A stretch of 64,000 bases of DNA from Archegozetes longisetosus. Lineage: Eukaryota > Arthropoda > Arachnida > Sarcoptiformes > Trhypochthoniidae. The notes under the pieces are model-generated. The model saw only the letters and a program-made list of their open reading frames with translations. It searched no databases and was not told where the DNA came from. Below are positions 38,139-50,245 of this stretch, one piece after another; position 1 is the stretch's first letter, and the number at the start of each line of letters is the position of its first letter. The translations under genes and the position numbers were made by a program. The DNA lies in assembly GCA_018873245.2 (NCBI GenBank), contig JAEMBT020000006.1, positions 9,445,855 through 9,509,854 of the forward strand, in the 5' to 3' direction.

Positions 38139-39256
38139 ATGTAAGTTTAAATAGTATGAATGGTAAATACTATTTAATTAATTATTGTTTGGAATCTATT
38201 TTAGGGCCGACTATTGGAAGTCATTACCAAAAAAGTATTGCGATTTCTGCAAATGTTGGTTTGCAGACAATAAGGCTTCGGTCGAGTTTCACGAGAGAGG
38301 TTTCAAGCATCAGTTGAATGTCAAACGAAAGCTACAAGACGTAAAACACTATTCATTATGCTTTTAATTTGGTTTCAATTTATGCTAACATTAGTTTCTA
38401 ATTAATCTGACGAATAGCTCCAAAGAAGAGGTGCAAAACAAGAGAAAGACCAAAACAAGTACAACGTCGAAATGATGAAAATCGAGTCGTTGGCCATGAA
38501 AGCTTTTCAAAAGGACGTCTCGCAAAACCCTGAGTTAGCCACAGAATATTCTTCAAATAAACCATTATTCCAAAAGACTGCAAAACCTGAAGCTACATCA
38601 ATTTATGGGGGAAGTCGTTTTGGTGACGATTCGAGTTCTACTGAAGAAAGTGCTGTTTTAGTTCGGGGCAGGGAAAGAGCGTTAGACACGATCGCAAAAA
38701 AGTTTGAGAAGAAAAGTAAATGGTTAGAAGCAAAGACTGCAGAGGAAAAAACTTATTATTGGAATAAAGAAACACTCGGTATTTATAACTTTCTATTCAA
38801 TCTTTATTTTCCAATCAGTCTCAAAGTAATTATATTTATTTTTTTTAAATTTCATAACTCATTTCAATTTAAGAAACGAAATGGACTCCACCGAAGTCGG
38901 GGTTTCTTTCAATTGAAGAACAGAAGCATATGTCGGATGCGCCACTGAGTGCAGGTCCACTATCTTCTGGACGACACGATCCTTACGGCAAATGGCAGAC
39001 TGTGACCAATAGAGAATTTGATGATAAAATGATTGATTTGCAATTACCTGATCAAAAACTGCCAGAAATTGTTGCTCCAGTTGTTACAGAAGAAGTGACA
39101 AAAGAAACTAAAATTCAATTCAAAGAAAAAACTGTTGACTCTCTCAAAGACAGAGGGTTTTCAAACAATTCCTCAGATAAAACGGCTACTTTTAAGAAAA
39201 GAAAATTAGGATCTGATACGAAACGTAACGTTAGACAAAGAAATGATGATGAATAA
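38139..39256 (+). CDS. WBP4: WW domain-binding protein 4 (FBP21), splicing factor
   Basis: U1/U2-associated spliceosomal protein. Exons 38139..38140, 38205..38340, 38418..38778 and 38874..39256 give 293 residues. The start codon is split by intron 1: AT at 38139-38140, then G at 38205. The resulting MADYWKSLPKKYCDFCKCW is nearly identical to the vertebrate start and contains the matrin-type C2H2 finger (CDFC, HERGFKH). One WW domain is built across exons 3-4: KWLEAKTAEEKTYYWNKET then KWTPP. The C-terminus has DPYGKWQTV, IQFKEKTVDSL and FKKRK, ending RNVRQRNDDE like the human GKSRNLRQRGDDQ. Human WBP4 has two WW domains and 376 residues, so one WW domain appears to be missing here. Confidence 0.95.
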
Positions 39257-39928
39257 TATGAAATAAGTAAAAGATTTCAGATATTTAATCAATATTGTAA
39301 TAATTCGATCAGTACTTCTGACTTGTATCTAAATACTAGAACCCTAACTTTCGCAACGATTGATCGCAAGAACAGTTGCAACACTTGTAACTCGATAATG
39401 AAATTGAAGAATCAAGACCTTGAATTAATACAGGTTTATGAGAAGCATCGATTATTGCTTGGAATGAATCGAAATGTTTCGCAATTTCAATACTACCTTA
39501 TAATTTACAGCCTTACAAAATCGAAGAATCGAGTAATATGTAGATTACAAAATCAATTTTTAGGAAATACCCAATTTATTATTTGGCATAATTATTTCTC
39601 TAAACTTGTCATCGTTTTTTGCAATAGATTTATACAAGTTCTTAAATATTTACGAATTATCTTCACATAAGCTGTATAAACAGAATAATTTTTATGGACA
39701 GTCTCTTCAACTAATTTTCATATAAACTTTTCATTTGTATGATTTGAATCATGATAAATGTGTTAAATATTTTCACAAAGGAACTCGTTCGAAATTGGAA
39801 TTTATTTTAAAACTATAAATTATTGTTTATAGTAAAAATTTGTTGAAGTTGATTACAGTTTATGCATATTCACAGTATTATAATTTACTTAAATTATACA
39901 TCAATTATTTAAGCTTTTAGCCAAGTTG

Positions 39929-41812
39929 CTAGGAATGAGTGGTGAGAGGCATTCCTGCCATTATTATTTGTCGCAATTGTGGTAAACATTTGCGTAACAC
40001 ATCGACTGCAACCAATTTGTCGCCTTGTAGTGGTCGGACTCCACTTCTAACAAATGCGTCCTCATGTAACCTATTTTTGATGGAATTAGAAAATTTAAAA
40101 TTAAAACCAATTATAGTAAAAGCTAACTCTGACATGCACTTAAATGGTTTTTAAAAGCAACATAAAAATGCCATAGAAAAAGATGGCTTGTCATGATTTT
40201 TAAGAACCAATCAACTACATGCTTGAATTAGACAGGTTTGACTGTGTCTAAAATGAATGAGTTTGACTGTATCTATAATTTAATGAAAGCGTTAAACCTC
40301 GTGCACTCGTATAGCTTGACTTGAAGTATCTTTTCAAGTATATAATGAGCTGTTAGAATAGAAACTCCTCTAAACATTTTGGTGACCACATCGCTAACAA
40401 AGACTGCTTGTTGGTTGGAATAAGGCTTCAAATTGATGGCTCTGAGGCCAATGCCGTTAACGTCTACTCTAGTAATTTGATGTAATGATCGCAAAGCATT
40501 AGATGAAGTGGTGGCTTGAGATGCAATTAACCAATTGGATTCGTCGAGCTGTTGAGTAGACGTTGGTGTGGATGAAGAAGGACTCGGAAAAGACATATTT
40601 TTGTTAGAAACTTTGCTATTGGAAACTTTAGAGATAGGAGGACTGCACTCCTCTATATGTAATGGACACAGAGATGAGTCCCATTTCAAATCATTTAACA
40701 AACAAAGCAAATCGTTGGACTGGATCTGAAGGTGTTCGAGACCTGCATAAACGCATAACATTCTAAGATATGAAGCGTCCCACTCGTTCATCTCTATCTT
40801 TTCGACTTTGACCAACAGAACGCTGTGTTGGACTAACGATTGGGGAACATATTTAAGTAATGTCTTGGAATCTCTCGACTTTTTCGCGATATAGGGAACG
40901 ATATGAGATCCAGATATGTTAATAAATCCCAACCAGTTGATTCCAGATTTTGACAGACCGTAACTGAATATTTCTTTACTCGTGTCAAGAAATTTATAAA
41001 GAGTTTTGACATCGGGCAAACAGACGACAACATCTTTGGTGCTGAACGGATCGTAACCGTATTGGTATTCACAATGATTTTGATTTATATCGTTTAGAAG
41101 TCGGGATTCGTTTTCAGTCACATAATAACTCTTTATATTAATACACGAAAAAACGTTCCACGGAAGATAAGCACTAAATCTTGCAATAACCTAATTAGAA
41201 ATTCAATTCAAATTTTATGTTCAATTCTGTTCAATTTTATATTCAAAAATTTTCAAGTTTGCTCATTAAACTAAATCACTCATCGCTTAAATCAATCAAC
41301 AAACCAAATTTGATCATAAGGTACCTTTGATTCAACAATTCTGACGGCAACCAGTTTCTCATCTTCACGAAGAATGACAGGAAGTGGTATATCATTAACT
41401 GTTTCCCAACCGAACAGACCTTTAATACTGGCCGAATCGACGCAGTTGTTCTTATCGTCGTTCTCTTCAGCATCAGCCTGAAAACAGTAGCAAAATATGA
41501 AAACAATTGATAAAATGAGTTAGAAATAAATGAATCAGAAGAAACCTTAGATTGAGAACTATTTGTGTTATTCTTATAATTATTATGAGTTTGAGATGGA
41601 ATGCTTGAATTATGTGATGAATTGGATGATTGATTGACTGGTAATGAAGAGCTGGTGGTTGTGTTAGTTGTGTTTGTGGTCATAGTATTGGAAGCGAACA
41701 TGTCTTTGAAGTCTTTCCGTTCTTTTTTGACATTAACTGAATTATTACTGTTTGGCATGTCTTCCAACCACTTCTCTAAAAGGCTTGTATTACGAGGTAA
41801 TGTCATATCCAT
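39929..41812 (-). CDS. Unidentified 484-aa protein with Ser/Thr/Asn-rich N-terminal region
   Basis: Exons in transcript order 41812..41546, 41477..41325, 41190..40298 and 40070..39929 join in frame through GT-AG sites. The start is MDMTLPRNTSLLEKWLEDMP. A low-complexity Asn/Thr/Ser stretch with KKER basic residues covers about residues 40-89. A compact, probably folded region follows (GLFGWETVNDIPLPV, LVAVRIVESKVIARF, YYVTENESRLLNDINQNHC, DVVVCLPDVKTLYKFLD, WDASYLRMLCVYAGLE). After a Ser/Pro-rich linker comes a second region (GIGLRAINLKPYSNQQAVF, ILEKILQVKLYECTRLHE, DVLRKCLPQLRQIIMAG). No signal peptide or membrane segment. It looks like a conserved nuclear regulatory protein, with an end faintly like Ski/Dac-type folds, but I could not name it. 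The last exon was added because the upstream exon has a donor in correct phase and the joined frame stays open. Confidence 0.7.
40111..40248. mobile_element. Degenerate Tc1/mariner-like MITE copy E in an intron
   Basis: Lies in the last intron (40071-40297) of the unidentified gene. Shares GACATGCACTTAAATGG, a GCCATAGAAAAAG core and the end TTAGACAGGTTTGACTGT with copies at 48901-49035 and 60166-60311. Ends are eroded. Confidence 0.5.
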
Positions 41813-43482
41813 TGCAGTCGATTTTAATTATTTATTACACAATATTATTATCAGTTAATACACATTATTGTGATTCAATAATAAATAATTAATTTTACTA
41901 AAAATCAGACATAAAATGACAAACACTATAAATGAGAATATGTTGCAATATAGGCTATGCAAAAAAGGCTTAACTCAATTGAGAAACATTTTATTTTCTC
42001 ATATAATTTGGTGTGAGCTAATACTTCGGATGCGCCTTTTTTCCATTAGTTAGATTCCAAAGTGACGACATTTCGCGCCGACTCCGTTTGAAGTGTCAAA
42101 ACTTTTAATTACATTCTAAGAATTCAATGAAACGAAGAATGAAAACTTTAAAATCTTAACGCTTCACTCCAACAATATTCAGAACATTTGTTAGACAGAT
42201 AAGATCCGAAACTTTTGTTTATAACTTTTCAAATATTTTTCAATTATTTGATATCTTATTATAGTTTACAAGTGTTCTGATGTCCATACTAATGCTTAAT
42301 GGTTACTCAAAACTAATCTAATGCACTGTTTTAAATCGTCAAAATATTTAATACTTCTTATTTCTCAAAAACTAAATTATAGTATAATTTTGCATTAGTT
42401 AACATAAGGTTTCAAATAAACTAATGTCTTCAAAATTTTTTCATTGTAATCACAAAAAACCCGAACTTTTCTCGAAAAAATACTGGGAAAAACAACAAAA
42501 TTTTGAGAGGAAATTCCTCTAAATCGTTAGTTAATTTAAATTAGAGAAATAGTGAATCTGACTGAGCACAAAATGAAACTTGATATAAAGAATACAGAGC
42601 TAAATATTGATTTGAACCATTTACCAAAGTCGATGTGGTTTAAAAATAAAGGTTAAAAATTATGTTAATCCCATGTTGACTATGAACGGATCTAATTATA
42701 AATTGAACGGAAGACTTAGATTCATCCTCAAATCAGATTTGTCTAACAATAGAGTTTAGATTGCTCTTTATTATAGGATCAAATTTTGAGCACCGTTTCA
42801 CAATCATATCAATCTCTGAATTTCTTCCAAACAGACAAGCTTGTCAGCTAAATGTCTATTTTTATCTTAACATTCTTAAAATTCAATATCTTTTCTAAAT
42901 GTTCAATTCTAATGTCTTTCCATTTACAATAATATAACTGAGAATCCAATAGTTTGAATTCATTTTTAGCTTAGATTTCAATTTACAATATTTTGATTCA
43001 TATTATGCTTTTGATTTGCCCAAAATTCTGTTTGTTCGCTATTTTATGGCAAAATTATGCTTATACACAACTTTTTTGAGTAGAAAATACTAAAAATGAT
43101 GTTTTTCTTCTTTAGACACGATACAAGGCTTGCCTTTAGTTTGCTTAACACATTTCGCTCTAAAATACTTATCTCCCTCTATATGAACACTTGGAGTCAA
43201 GGAACTTTTAGTGAATTAATGTATTCGAGGCTGACTTCACATTTAAAGTGTTGATAAGAAGTTATTATTCTATTATTATTGCAACAGCAAACAGATGTCT
43301 ATCTGTCTGTCACTTATTCAACTTATTAAGTTTATGATTAATTATTCTTTTTTCAATTGTAATCAACAAAACTCATTGTTCACAAGTATTGTGGGGTAAA
43401 TGTTTACTTTCCTCAAGAAATTAATTAAAAAACAAATATAAAAAATAAAGATACGACAAATTATGAGTCATAATGATTGTCA

Positions 43483-43756
43483 TAGGTTAGCCTGAGCTTG
43501 GGCTTAAGTTCAAGCTCGAGCCTCCGAGCATGTTGAGCCCTTATATGGAAATTTTATTAATTGTGTAGTAACTTAATATTTATACAAACACAATGCTATT
43601 ATCTTTTAATGTGTGCATATTTTTTACTCCTATCTTTCAAAACTTCAGTTAAATTGTAATCGAAATTAAAAATTGTTATTCGAATGTTTGATTGCGAAAT
43701 TCAATTTGATGTCTGCAATGCTAGGCTCAAGCTCAAGCACAGCAAAACTGAGCCTA
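43483..43756. mobile_element. Possible non-autonomous DNA element with GAGCTC-rich ends
   Basis: Left end TAGGTTAGCCTGAGCTTGG and right end CTGAGCCTA are rough inverted repeats, and both subterminal parts repeat AAGCTCAAGC / GCTCGAGCC motifs. TAGG...CCTA ends recall hAT elements, but the 8-bp flanks do not match well, so the call is tentative. Confidence 0.4.
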
Positions 43757-44371
43757 TGTCTGTCATTAATTGTGATATATTGATAGACAAAATATCTGAA
43801 GAATTTGTTCTCTTGAAATTAACTTACAGTTGACTTATGGTAGACTTGACAAAGATGCTTATCAACATGATATAAAGAGCACTCAAATTTCTAGAACCTT
43901 GTATTAACTTCAAATTCGTTTAGAATTAATGCATTTTGAATTTTGAATAGTCATGAATAGTTTTGAGTAGTTTTGAGCAGATATCTTTTAATAACTAACA
44001 TTAATTTAATTAATATAAAGTTAGGAAAGTGTTCAAGTAATTAATCAATTATTTTTAATTATAAATAGCCAGAAAAGTTGAGCTAAAAATAAGTTAGGAT
44101 AGTTATGAAAGATTGGTAGAATTTAAAAATAGCAAAGCAATTGTTATTTGATATAGAATGCAATCTTGTTTTATAGTTAGTACTAAATATTGGCACTGTA
44201 CACTATACATTGTAATTGGCACAGTGAATCATATTAGTACTGTGCACTCTACACGGTATTAGTGCTGTGCATTTTCTATAAACTCTCGCCTAGCCAATAC
44301 ACTTCAAATATATTCTATCCAAAACATGGAGTTTTCTACCTATTCTACTAAATAGTCATCATTACCAACTA

Positions 44372-44389
44372 TCTCTCTCTCTCTCTCTA
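44372..44389. repeat. (TC)9 microsatellite
   Basis: Uninterrupted TC run, visible directly, about 370 bp upstream of ABHD17. Confidence 0.9.
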
Positions 44390-44753
44390 TTTACTAACCA
44401 TTCATTTCATACTAATCTAATTGTCTTTAAATTTTTATTATTAATTATTATTACTAATTATTTAATTGTTAAAAATAATAAATAATCGCATAATTTATTG
44501 GATTATTATTCGGTGATTGACTTGAAGTGTTTGCCCATTTGACTCAATTCAATTTATTTATCGATAAATTGTTTTATTTATTAATATTTCATGTTTAAAA
44601 CGAGAACAACAAAAGCTCATTAATTGGTTCGTTAATTTATGTAAATAATATTAAATAATAATAATTATACGAATTGATCATCAATTCATTCCTGAAATAC
44701 TGTTTTCATAAAACTGAAACAAGTATTGATTGCAATATATTTGTAAACCATAG

Positions 44754-46402
44754 ATGTCTTCGAGTGAGCCATCAGTAGAAGTGACAACGCCATCAAATCA
44801 ACAAAGAATGAATGGATTATCATTTAGTGAGTTATGTTGCCTTTTCTGTTGTCCTCCATGTCCAGCCCGGATCGCAGCAAAACTGGCATTCCTTCCGCCA
44901 GAAACGACATACAATTTTGTTCCAGACTCCAGTAATACTAAATTCAGTTTAAGTCTAACAGATAGGGCTGAATGGCAATACTCACAAAGAGAATTAGACT
45001 CTTTCGAAGTCTTCTATTCCAGAACTAATAGAGGAAATCGAATCGCATGTAAGCATCAAATACTATATTCATTTCAATCTAATTATCGATCACTATGATT
45101 AACATAATTGTTCGTCACTGTCATTAACATAATTGTCGATAACTATAATGAACATAATTACAATTTTTTTATTGATAATTCATTGATATAATTGTATTTC
45201 TGGTTAAAGGCATGTACGTTCGCGCCACAAATAACCCGAAGTTCACAATTTTGTTCAGCCACGGAAACGCAGTAGACTTGGGACAAATGAGTAGTTTTTA
45301 CTTGGGCTTAGGGACTCGTATCAATTGTAATATATTTAGTTATGATTATTCTGGTTATGGTGTTAGTAGTGGTAAACCATCAGAGAAGAATTTGTACGCA
45401 GACATTGACTCTGCCTGGCATTCATTGAGAACTAGGTACGGAATTAGTCCTGAAAACGTAATACTTTACGGACAAAGCATTGGAACTGTTCCGACAGTGG
45501 ACTTGGCCTCAAGATATGAAGTCGGAGCTGTTATTCTTCACTCTCCTCTCATGTCTGGAATGAGAGTCGCATTCCCTAATACAAAGAGGACCTGGTTTTT
45601 CGATGCATTCCCGAGGTTGGCATTTTATCAGATTGTCATTTTATTGATTCTTCTCTACCTAAGAGTTAGTCTTATTGCTGGCATTGTTTTAAGCACGTAA
45701 TAGAATGTGTTTAATTAATGAGGTTATGACAACTAAAAGATTAAAGTGTTTTTAGTATAATCAGTTGAGCAGAAAGGATAGCATGACTCATGCTTAGAAG
45801 GAATTAAAACATGACACTGTTGCAACATTTGAATGTTTTCTAAACTTGTCTTTTTCAAATATTAGAAACTTACATTGATTGCGTGGTTGTATTATCTAAT
45901 CTGTTTGAAAATATTTTCCTTAAGATTAATAGTATTGAAGTGCTATAATTATAATTATAATTTCATTTGTCGAATACGTCATTACAATGTAATCTTTTGC
46001 TCTTTGTTTAATAATTTCTTACTTGACTGCATGCATCAATATCAACAAATGAGCCATCATATCAGTTAAGGTCATTGCTATCAGTAGCATCGATTTGCTA
46101 TATACTTCTTTTATAAAGCTAAACAATTGAATACATTTTAATTGCAATTGATTGAACTTTATAATGATTCAGTTCATTTTGACAGTATTGATAAAGTACC
46201 AAAAGTGACGTCTCCAGTACTGGTAATTCATGGCACTGAAGACGAAGTAATCGACTTCTCACACGGACTGGCTATGTATGAGCGCTGTCCGCGAACTGTT
46301 GAGCCACTTTGGGTGGAGGGCGCCGGTCATAATGACGTTGAACTTTACGGACAATATTTAGATAGACTCAAACAATTCATTACAGTCGACTTAGTTAACT
46401 GA
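44754..46402 (+). CDS. ABHD17: ABHD17 depalmitoylase (alpha/beta hydrolase)
   Basis: Membrane-anchored serine hydrolase that removes palmitate from proteins such as Ras and postsynaptic scaffolds. Exons 44754..45048, 45210..45615 and 46186..46402 give 305 residues, the usual ABHD17 length. The N-terminal palmitoylation cluster is [19 protein letters not shown]. The hydrolase core has [35 protein letters not shown], the nucleophile elbow [28 protein letters not shown], the catalytic Asp in [13 protein letters not shown] and the catalytic His in [13 protein letters not shown]. All catalytic residues are present. Vertebrates have three paralogues (A, B, C); I cannot assign one. Intron 2 is 570 bp with no content seen. 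Confidence 0.97.
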
Positions 46403-47509
46403 CATCTATCACTATTAGATGGTTGTGGTTGTAGTCAATCGATGATTTCTCATTATTCTCATTAAGTAACGCTATTTTGAAAGACAACTTCATGTAATAA
46501 TAATAATGTAATCTTTATATATCTTACTCTTTGTTACAAACGATTTTCAAACAAATCCGATAGTTAATTATAAACTTTTATATTGCTTTGCTGCTAAATT
46601 CACAGATAAAACAGAATTATATCAAAAAAACATTTTTTATTCCCTCCGTCCTAATCATTGATTTTTCAGTATTACTCAATTTTTCAATGTTTATTACACC
46701 AAAATTCGTTCAGTCGTTTTATAACTGATACCAATTTATATAATGTAATGAAAGCCAACAATTTTTTGTATAAGATTTAAGATAAGTGTAAGAGAAGGTC
46801 ACTCAGAATACTAGGATGTTTACTCATTACCAGTTCTACAAAGTGTTACTAAACTAAACTAAAATATTAGAAATTATCATATTAAACGATCGATCGGACT
46901 ATTGACATATTTGATTATTACAACTTATTTACCATAAGTTATTTTATTCCATGCATGTACCTTTTTTACGTAATACATATTTGGTGATAATCCTCACAAT
47001 TTTATCTATACATCATATTTTTATAACAGATTTGTCAAGTTTAGTTAATTTGAAAATTAGAACCTAAATAATTCAAATAAAAACTGATCATTTAAATTAA
47101 AGTAACACTTTGTATAGTTCTCAAATCTAATTATTATTATTATTATTATTATTATTGTATCTCATTTTATGACCTACACTTTGATAAATCTATGCATTCA
47201 TCCATAACAATAAAGCAATATCTGGTTTTGTAATAAGCTTATAAATGATAATTTTGTTCATAAGTAAAAATCTCATTTATATAGTCTGTAATTTATTTTA
47301 GAACAGAGGCTTTTGATTTCGAATTTCCTTCAAGTTTACAGTTTTAAGAGGATGCTTTTAGCGGATACGACTTCTCCCAATTCCTGTCATTGAGTTCAGA
47401 CAATAATTGACTGAACAGCTTTAATGAAGCTTGAACTCTAAAAGTTAATTACTTTATCGTGAAATCGAATTGAATTTAGCAGTTGATCAATTTAGTGAAA
47501 ACTTATAAG
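46403..47509. other. Intergenic ABHD17 / DUOXA
   Basis: AT-rich spacer of 1.1 kb with the ABHD17 3' flank, a (TTA)n microsatellite at about 47130-47156 and the DUOXA upstream region. Nothing else seen. Confidence 0.6.
47130..47156. repeat. (TTA)9 microsatellite
   Basis: Uninterrupted TTA trinucleotide run in intergenic DNA. Confidence 0.9.
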
Positions 47510-50245
47510 ATGGAAGCTTATGAAAAAATAAGAAAAGCTAAATTGTATCAAGCTTTTCGTGAGGAAGGTTATCCAACTCATTACAGCGACAATAGAACAG
47601 CCGCAATCGCTGATGTACACGTATCAGCAATTATTTTCGTATTTTTGGCTATTGCCGTCTCACTGTTATTAATACTTCCTGGTTTTAGAGGCAAAGAGGT
47701 TCGATTCAGTCGATTTATTGTATTAAATTTAAATTTTATTCTGATTTCATTTTTCAAACCATGTCTAAACCAGCTATATTGCATTCCATATGTTTCAGTT
47801 CGAACCTTAATTATTTAATGATCTTCAATATATTTTCATGAAAATCATGTAAAGTATATGCTATAAAAAAACACTCACATTTTCATTTTGTTATAAACCT
47901 AACTGAAATCTCTGAGTGGTTGCGTAGAAACTGATCATATTTCGTGACTTACAATTTCAGAGAATATTCGTTTCGATTCGATGCATTACCAGTCTTTTTA
48001 TTGTACTTTCTATCTTTCGTGAGTTATAAGTTTAGGGTATTATTTTTCTCAATTACTTACTAAAAGTTTTAAAAGTTTGCAACTTTGAGGCTGGATGGGA
48101 AGGAGATGAAATCCAAGCTTCCACTCAATACAAGGCTGGAATCAGTGAACACATCAATGCCACCATTGGTCTGCATATTGGACTCAGAGGTATAAATATA
48201 ACTTTGAAAGGCCTGCCAGAGAATCAACTTGGAGAAACCATTAACTATAACGAACATTATTCTTGGGAATGGAGTCAGGGAAGATCTGGTTTTGGAGATC
48301 AAGGTTTTACTAATTTTCCAAAAATACTTATGAATTCAATTAGATTAACATAATTTGCACACCAAAGCCGGTCGATTCCATAAGGAGTTCAGATCCTCTC
48401 AGTTTCGTGGCGTTCCGTATCCAATATTATGGGTCGCAGAATATTTTACGTATGATGGGGAAGGCATTAGGTTCGGGCGTAATTACAGGATTGCGGGCTG
48501 GTATACACATATCATGATTTGGTTTGTACAGAATTTGACAAAAGCTAGTAATTATAGTATGAAATAAGTATCTTTCCAACTTTTGCCTGTTCTAAGGTTG
48601 GCATTTCCGCTTTACTTACTATCTAACATACTTTTCCAAATGGTTATACAATACGGAGCACTATTTCTTATACTAACTGGATCTTCATTAATTGCCGGAA
48701 ACATACTGTATGTCAGCATAAGAAATTTCATTCCTTTAAAAATACCATTTGAACTTTATATGAGCGGAGAGACAACGTTTCTCGCACCACATTATTCATG
48801 GTGTTTTTACTTGAATTTATTCAATGGTGAGTCAAGTTACAATACCGACAAATATTGCAAATATTCTTACACTTGAACAACCTTCTCGGAACATACAATA
48901 AAATCTGTCTCACTTCCACACGCATTTAAGTGGTTCCTAAAAGACAATGTGAAACTATCATAGAAAAGCATGACTTAACTGCTATTGATTCTTAAAAGCC
49001 ACTTAACTACGTGTGAAAGTTAGAAAAGTTTCATTGCATTTCTAAATACTTGGGGTCAACAATGCCTAAAGTGTTTTCCTCAGACAACACCGAAAATATT
49101 TAATGAAACTTTCTTAGCAATGGAACTAAATATATAGTTAAAGAACAAAAATTTTATACTTGAAAAATAATATAATATTGCAATTTCTTTGTCAATCTCA
49201 AGGATTATTTTGTATTTTACTCGGAATTATTGCATTTTTCGCTGATTTGAGATATCCTGATGAAACGGCAGAATTCTTCGGAATCGATGTTCTTCAGAGC
49301 TATGAAGACTATTTTGCAGGTTTGGATTTATTTACAGCCTTTTTAGATAAAACGAAGAAATTATTTACAATAAGGCCTGTCTAACTCTATAATACAGCTA
49401 CATGATTTTTAGAAAGAAAATAACAAATACAAACAAGTCAAGGCTTACTTTTATTAATTTTTTGAACTATATAGCTGCGCGTTCAAGCTAATCATGTTTA
49501 ACTGTAATCATTTCTTGATTCGATAAAGTTATGCATTATCTAGTCCAGATGGTCTTTATTGTATTTTGATAAAAAAATCTGACTTATTAACAAAAAGGAT
49601 TCTGAACAGCACAATTTAAGTTTGAATTGCTTCCATCCATTTTTACTAGTATTTTATAACTTAAGTTATAAAAGGCTTTGCTTATCTCTTAAGACTTTTC
49701 CTTAATGAACTTAAACATAAGCATCGTTTGAAAACTATTAAATATAATAATTAAATTTATAGATAGATAATTATTATCTTTTTGAGTAATAACAATTATT
49801 ACCAATAAATGCACTCAACCATTAAAAGCTATTCTATTCTGTTAGATGTGAACGAATGGGAAAAATTGAAAGGAAAAGTAGAAAAATCAGAAAAAGCTTC
49901 GAAGGCTAAAGATCCAGAATCTGACACGGTATGCAAATCATATAAAAGTTTGATATTCAGAAACTCTATTGGCCTGAACTAAATTGAAAACTTTTAAATT
50001 GACTATAACGGCAGAGTATTGATCAAATATATGCTGGTCTGAGAAAACGAGCTCTTTCTAACAGATTGTCTCGTTTGCAAAAGTCTACTCTTCGTAAGAA
50101 ACCAATGACTCACCCAAGAAGTCAAATTTCCAATTCAGATCAAAATGATACCAATTTGTCTACAATGTCAGCTGAACTGCCTCTTTATGAAAACTTTCAA
50201 CAATTTGAACCCATTGGAGAAGAACCAGAAGAAAATCAACTTTAA
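47510..50245 (+). CDS. DUOXA: Dual oxidase maturation factor (DUOXA / NIP)
   Basis: ER membrane chaperone that lets dual oxidase mature and reach the surface to make hydrogen peroxide. Exons 47510..47698, 47961..48018, 48076..48303, 48368..48521, 48597..48826, 49203..49319, 49846..49928 and 50015..50245 give 429 residues. Membrane segments include VSAIIFVFLAIAVSLLLILP (with the family LLILPGFRG), TSLFIVLSIFLCNF, IMIWLAFPLYLLSNILF and LFCILLGIIAFFA. The extracellular loop has the conserved GLRGINITLKGLP (glycosylation site NIT), INYNEHYSWEW and PILWVAEYFT. The cytosolic tail is longer than in vertebrates (about 320-345 residues) and is charged. The start used gives the family N-terminus; an upstream in-frame TTG is ignored. 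The matching DUOX gene is not in the window. Confidence 0.94.
48901..49035. mobile_element. Degenerate Tc1/mariner-like MITE copy D in DUOXA intron 5
   Basis: Ends CTGTCTCACTTCCACACGCA and GTGTGAAAGTTAGAAAAG are rough inverted repeats. The interior CATAGAAAAGCATGACTTAACTG is shared with copies E and C. Eroded, so limits are approximate. Confidence 0.5.

Larger units (their letters stand above)
41813..44753. other. Intergenic region, 2.9 kb
   Basis: AT-rich spacer between divergent genes. It holds the GAGCTC-rich inverted-repeat element at 43483-43756, imperfect repeats of ACTGTGCACTCTACAC type at 44190-44280, and a CT microsatellite. No coding frame can be supported. Confidence 0.6.

Noticed and set aside
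39323..39670. Plus-strand frame of 115 codons after WBP4
   Set aside because: It lies in the WBP4 3' flank, has biased, hydrophobic AT-driven composition and no family resemblance.
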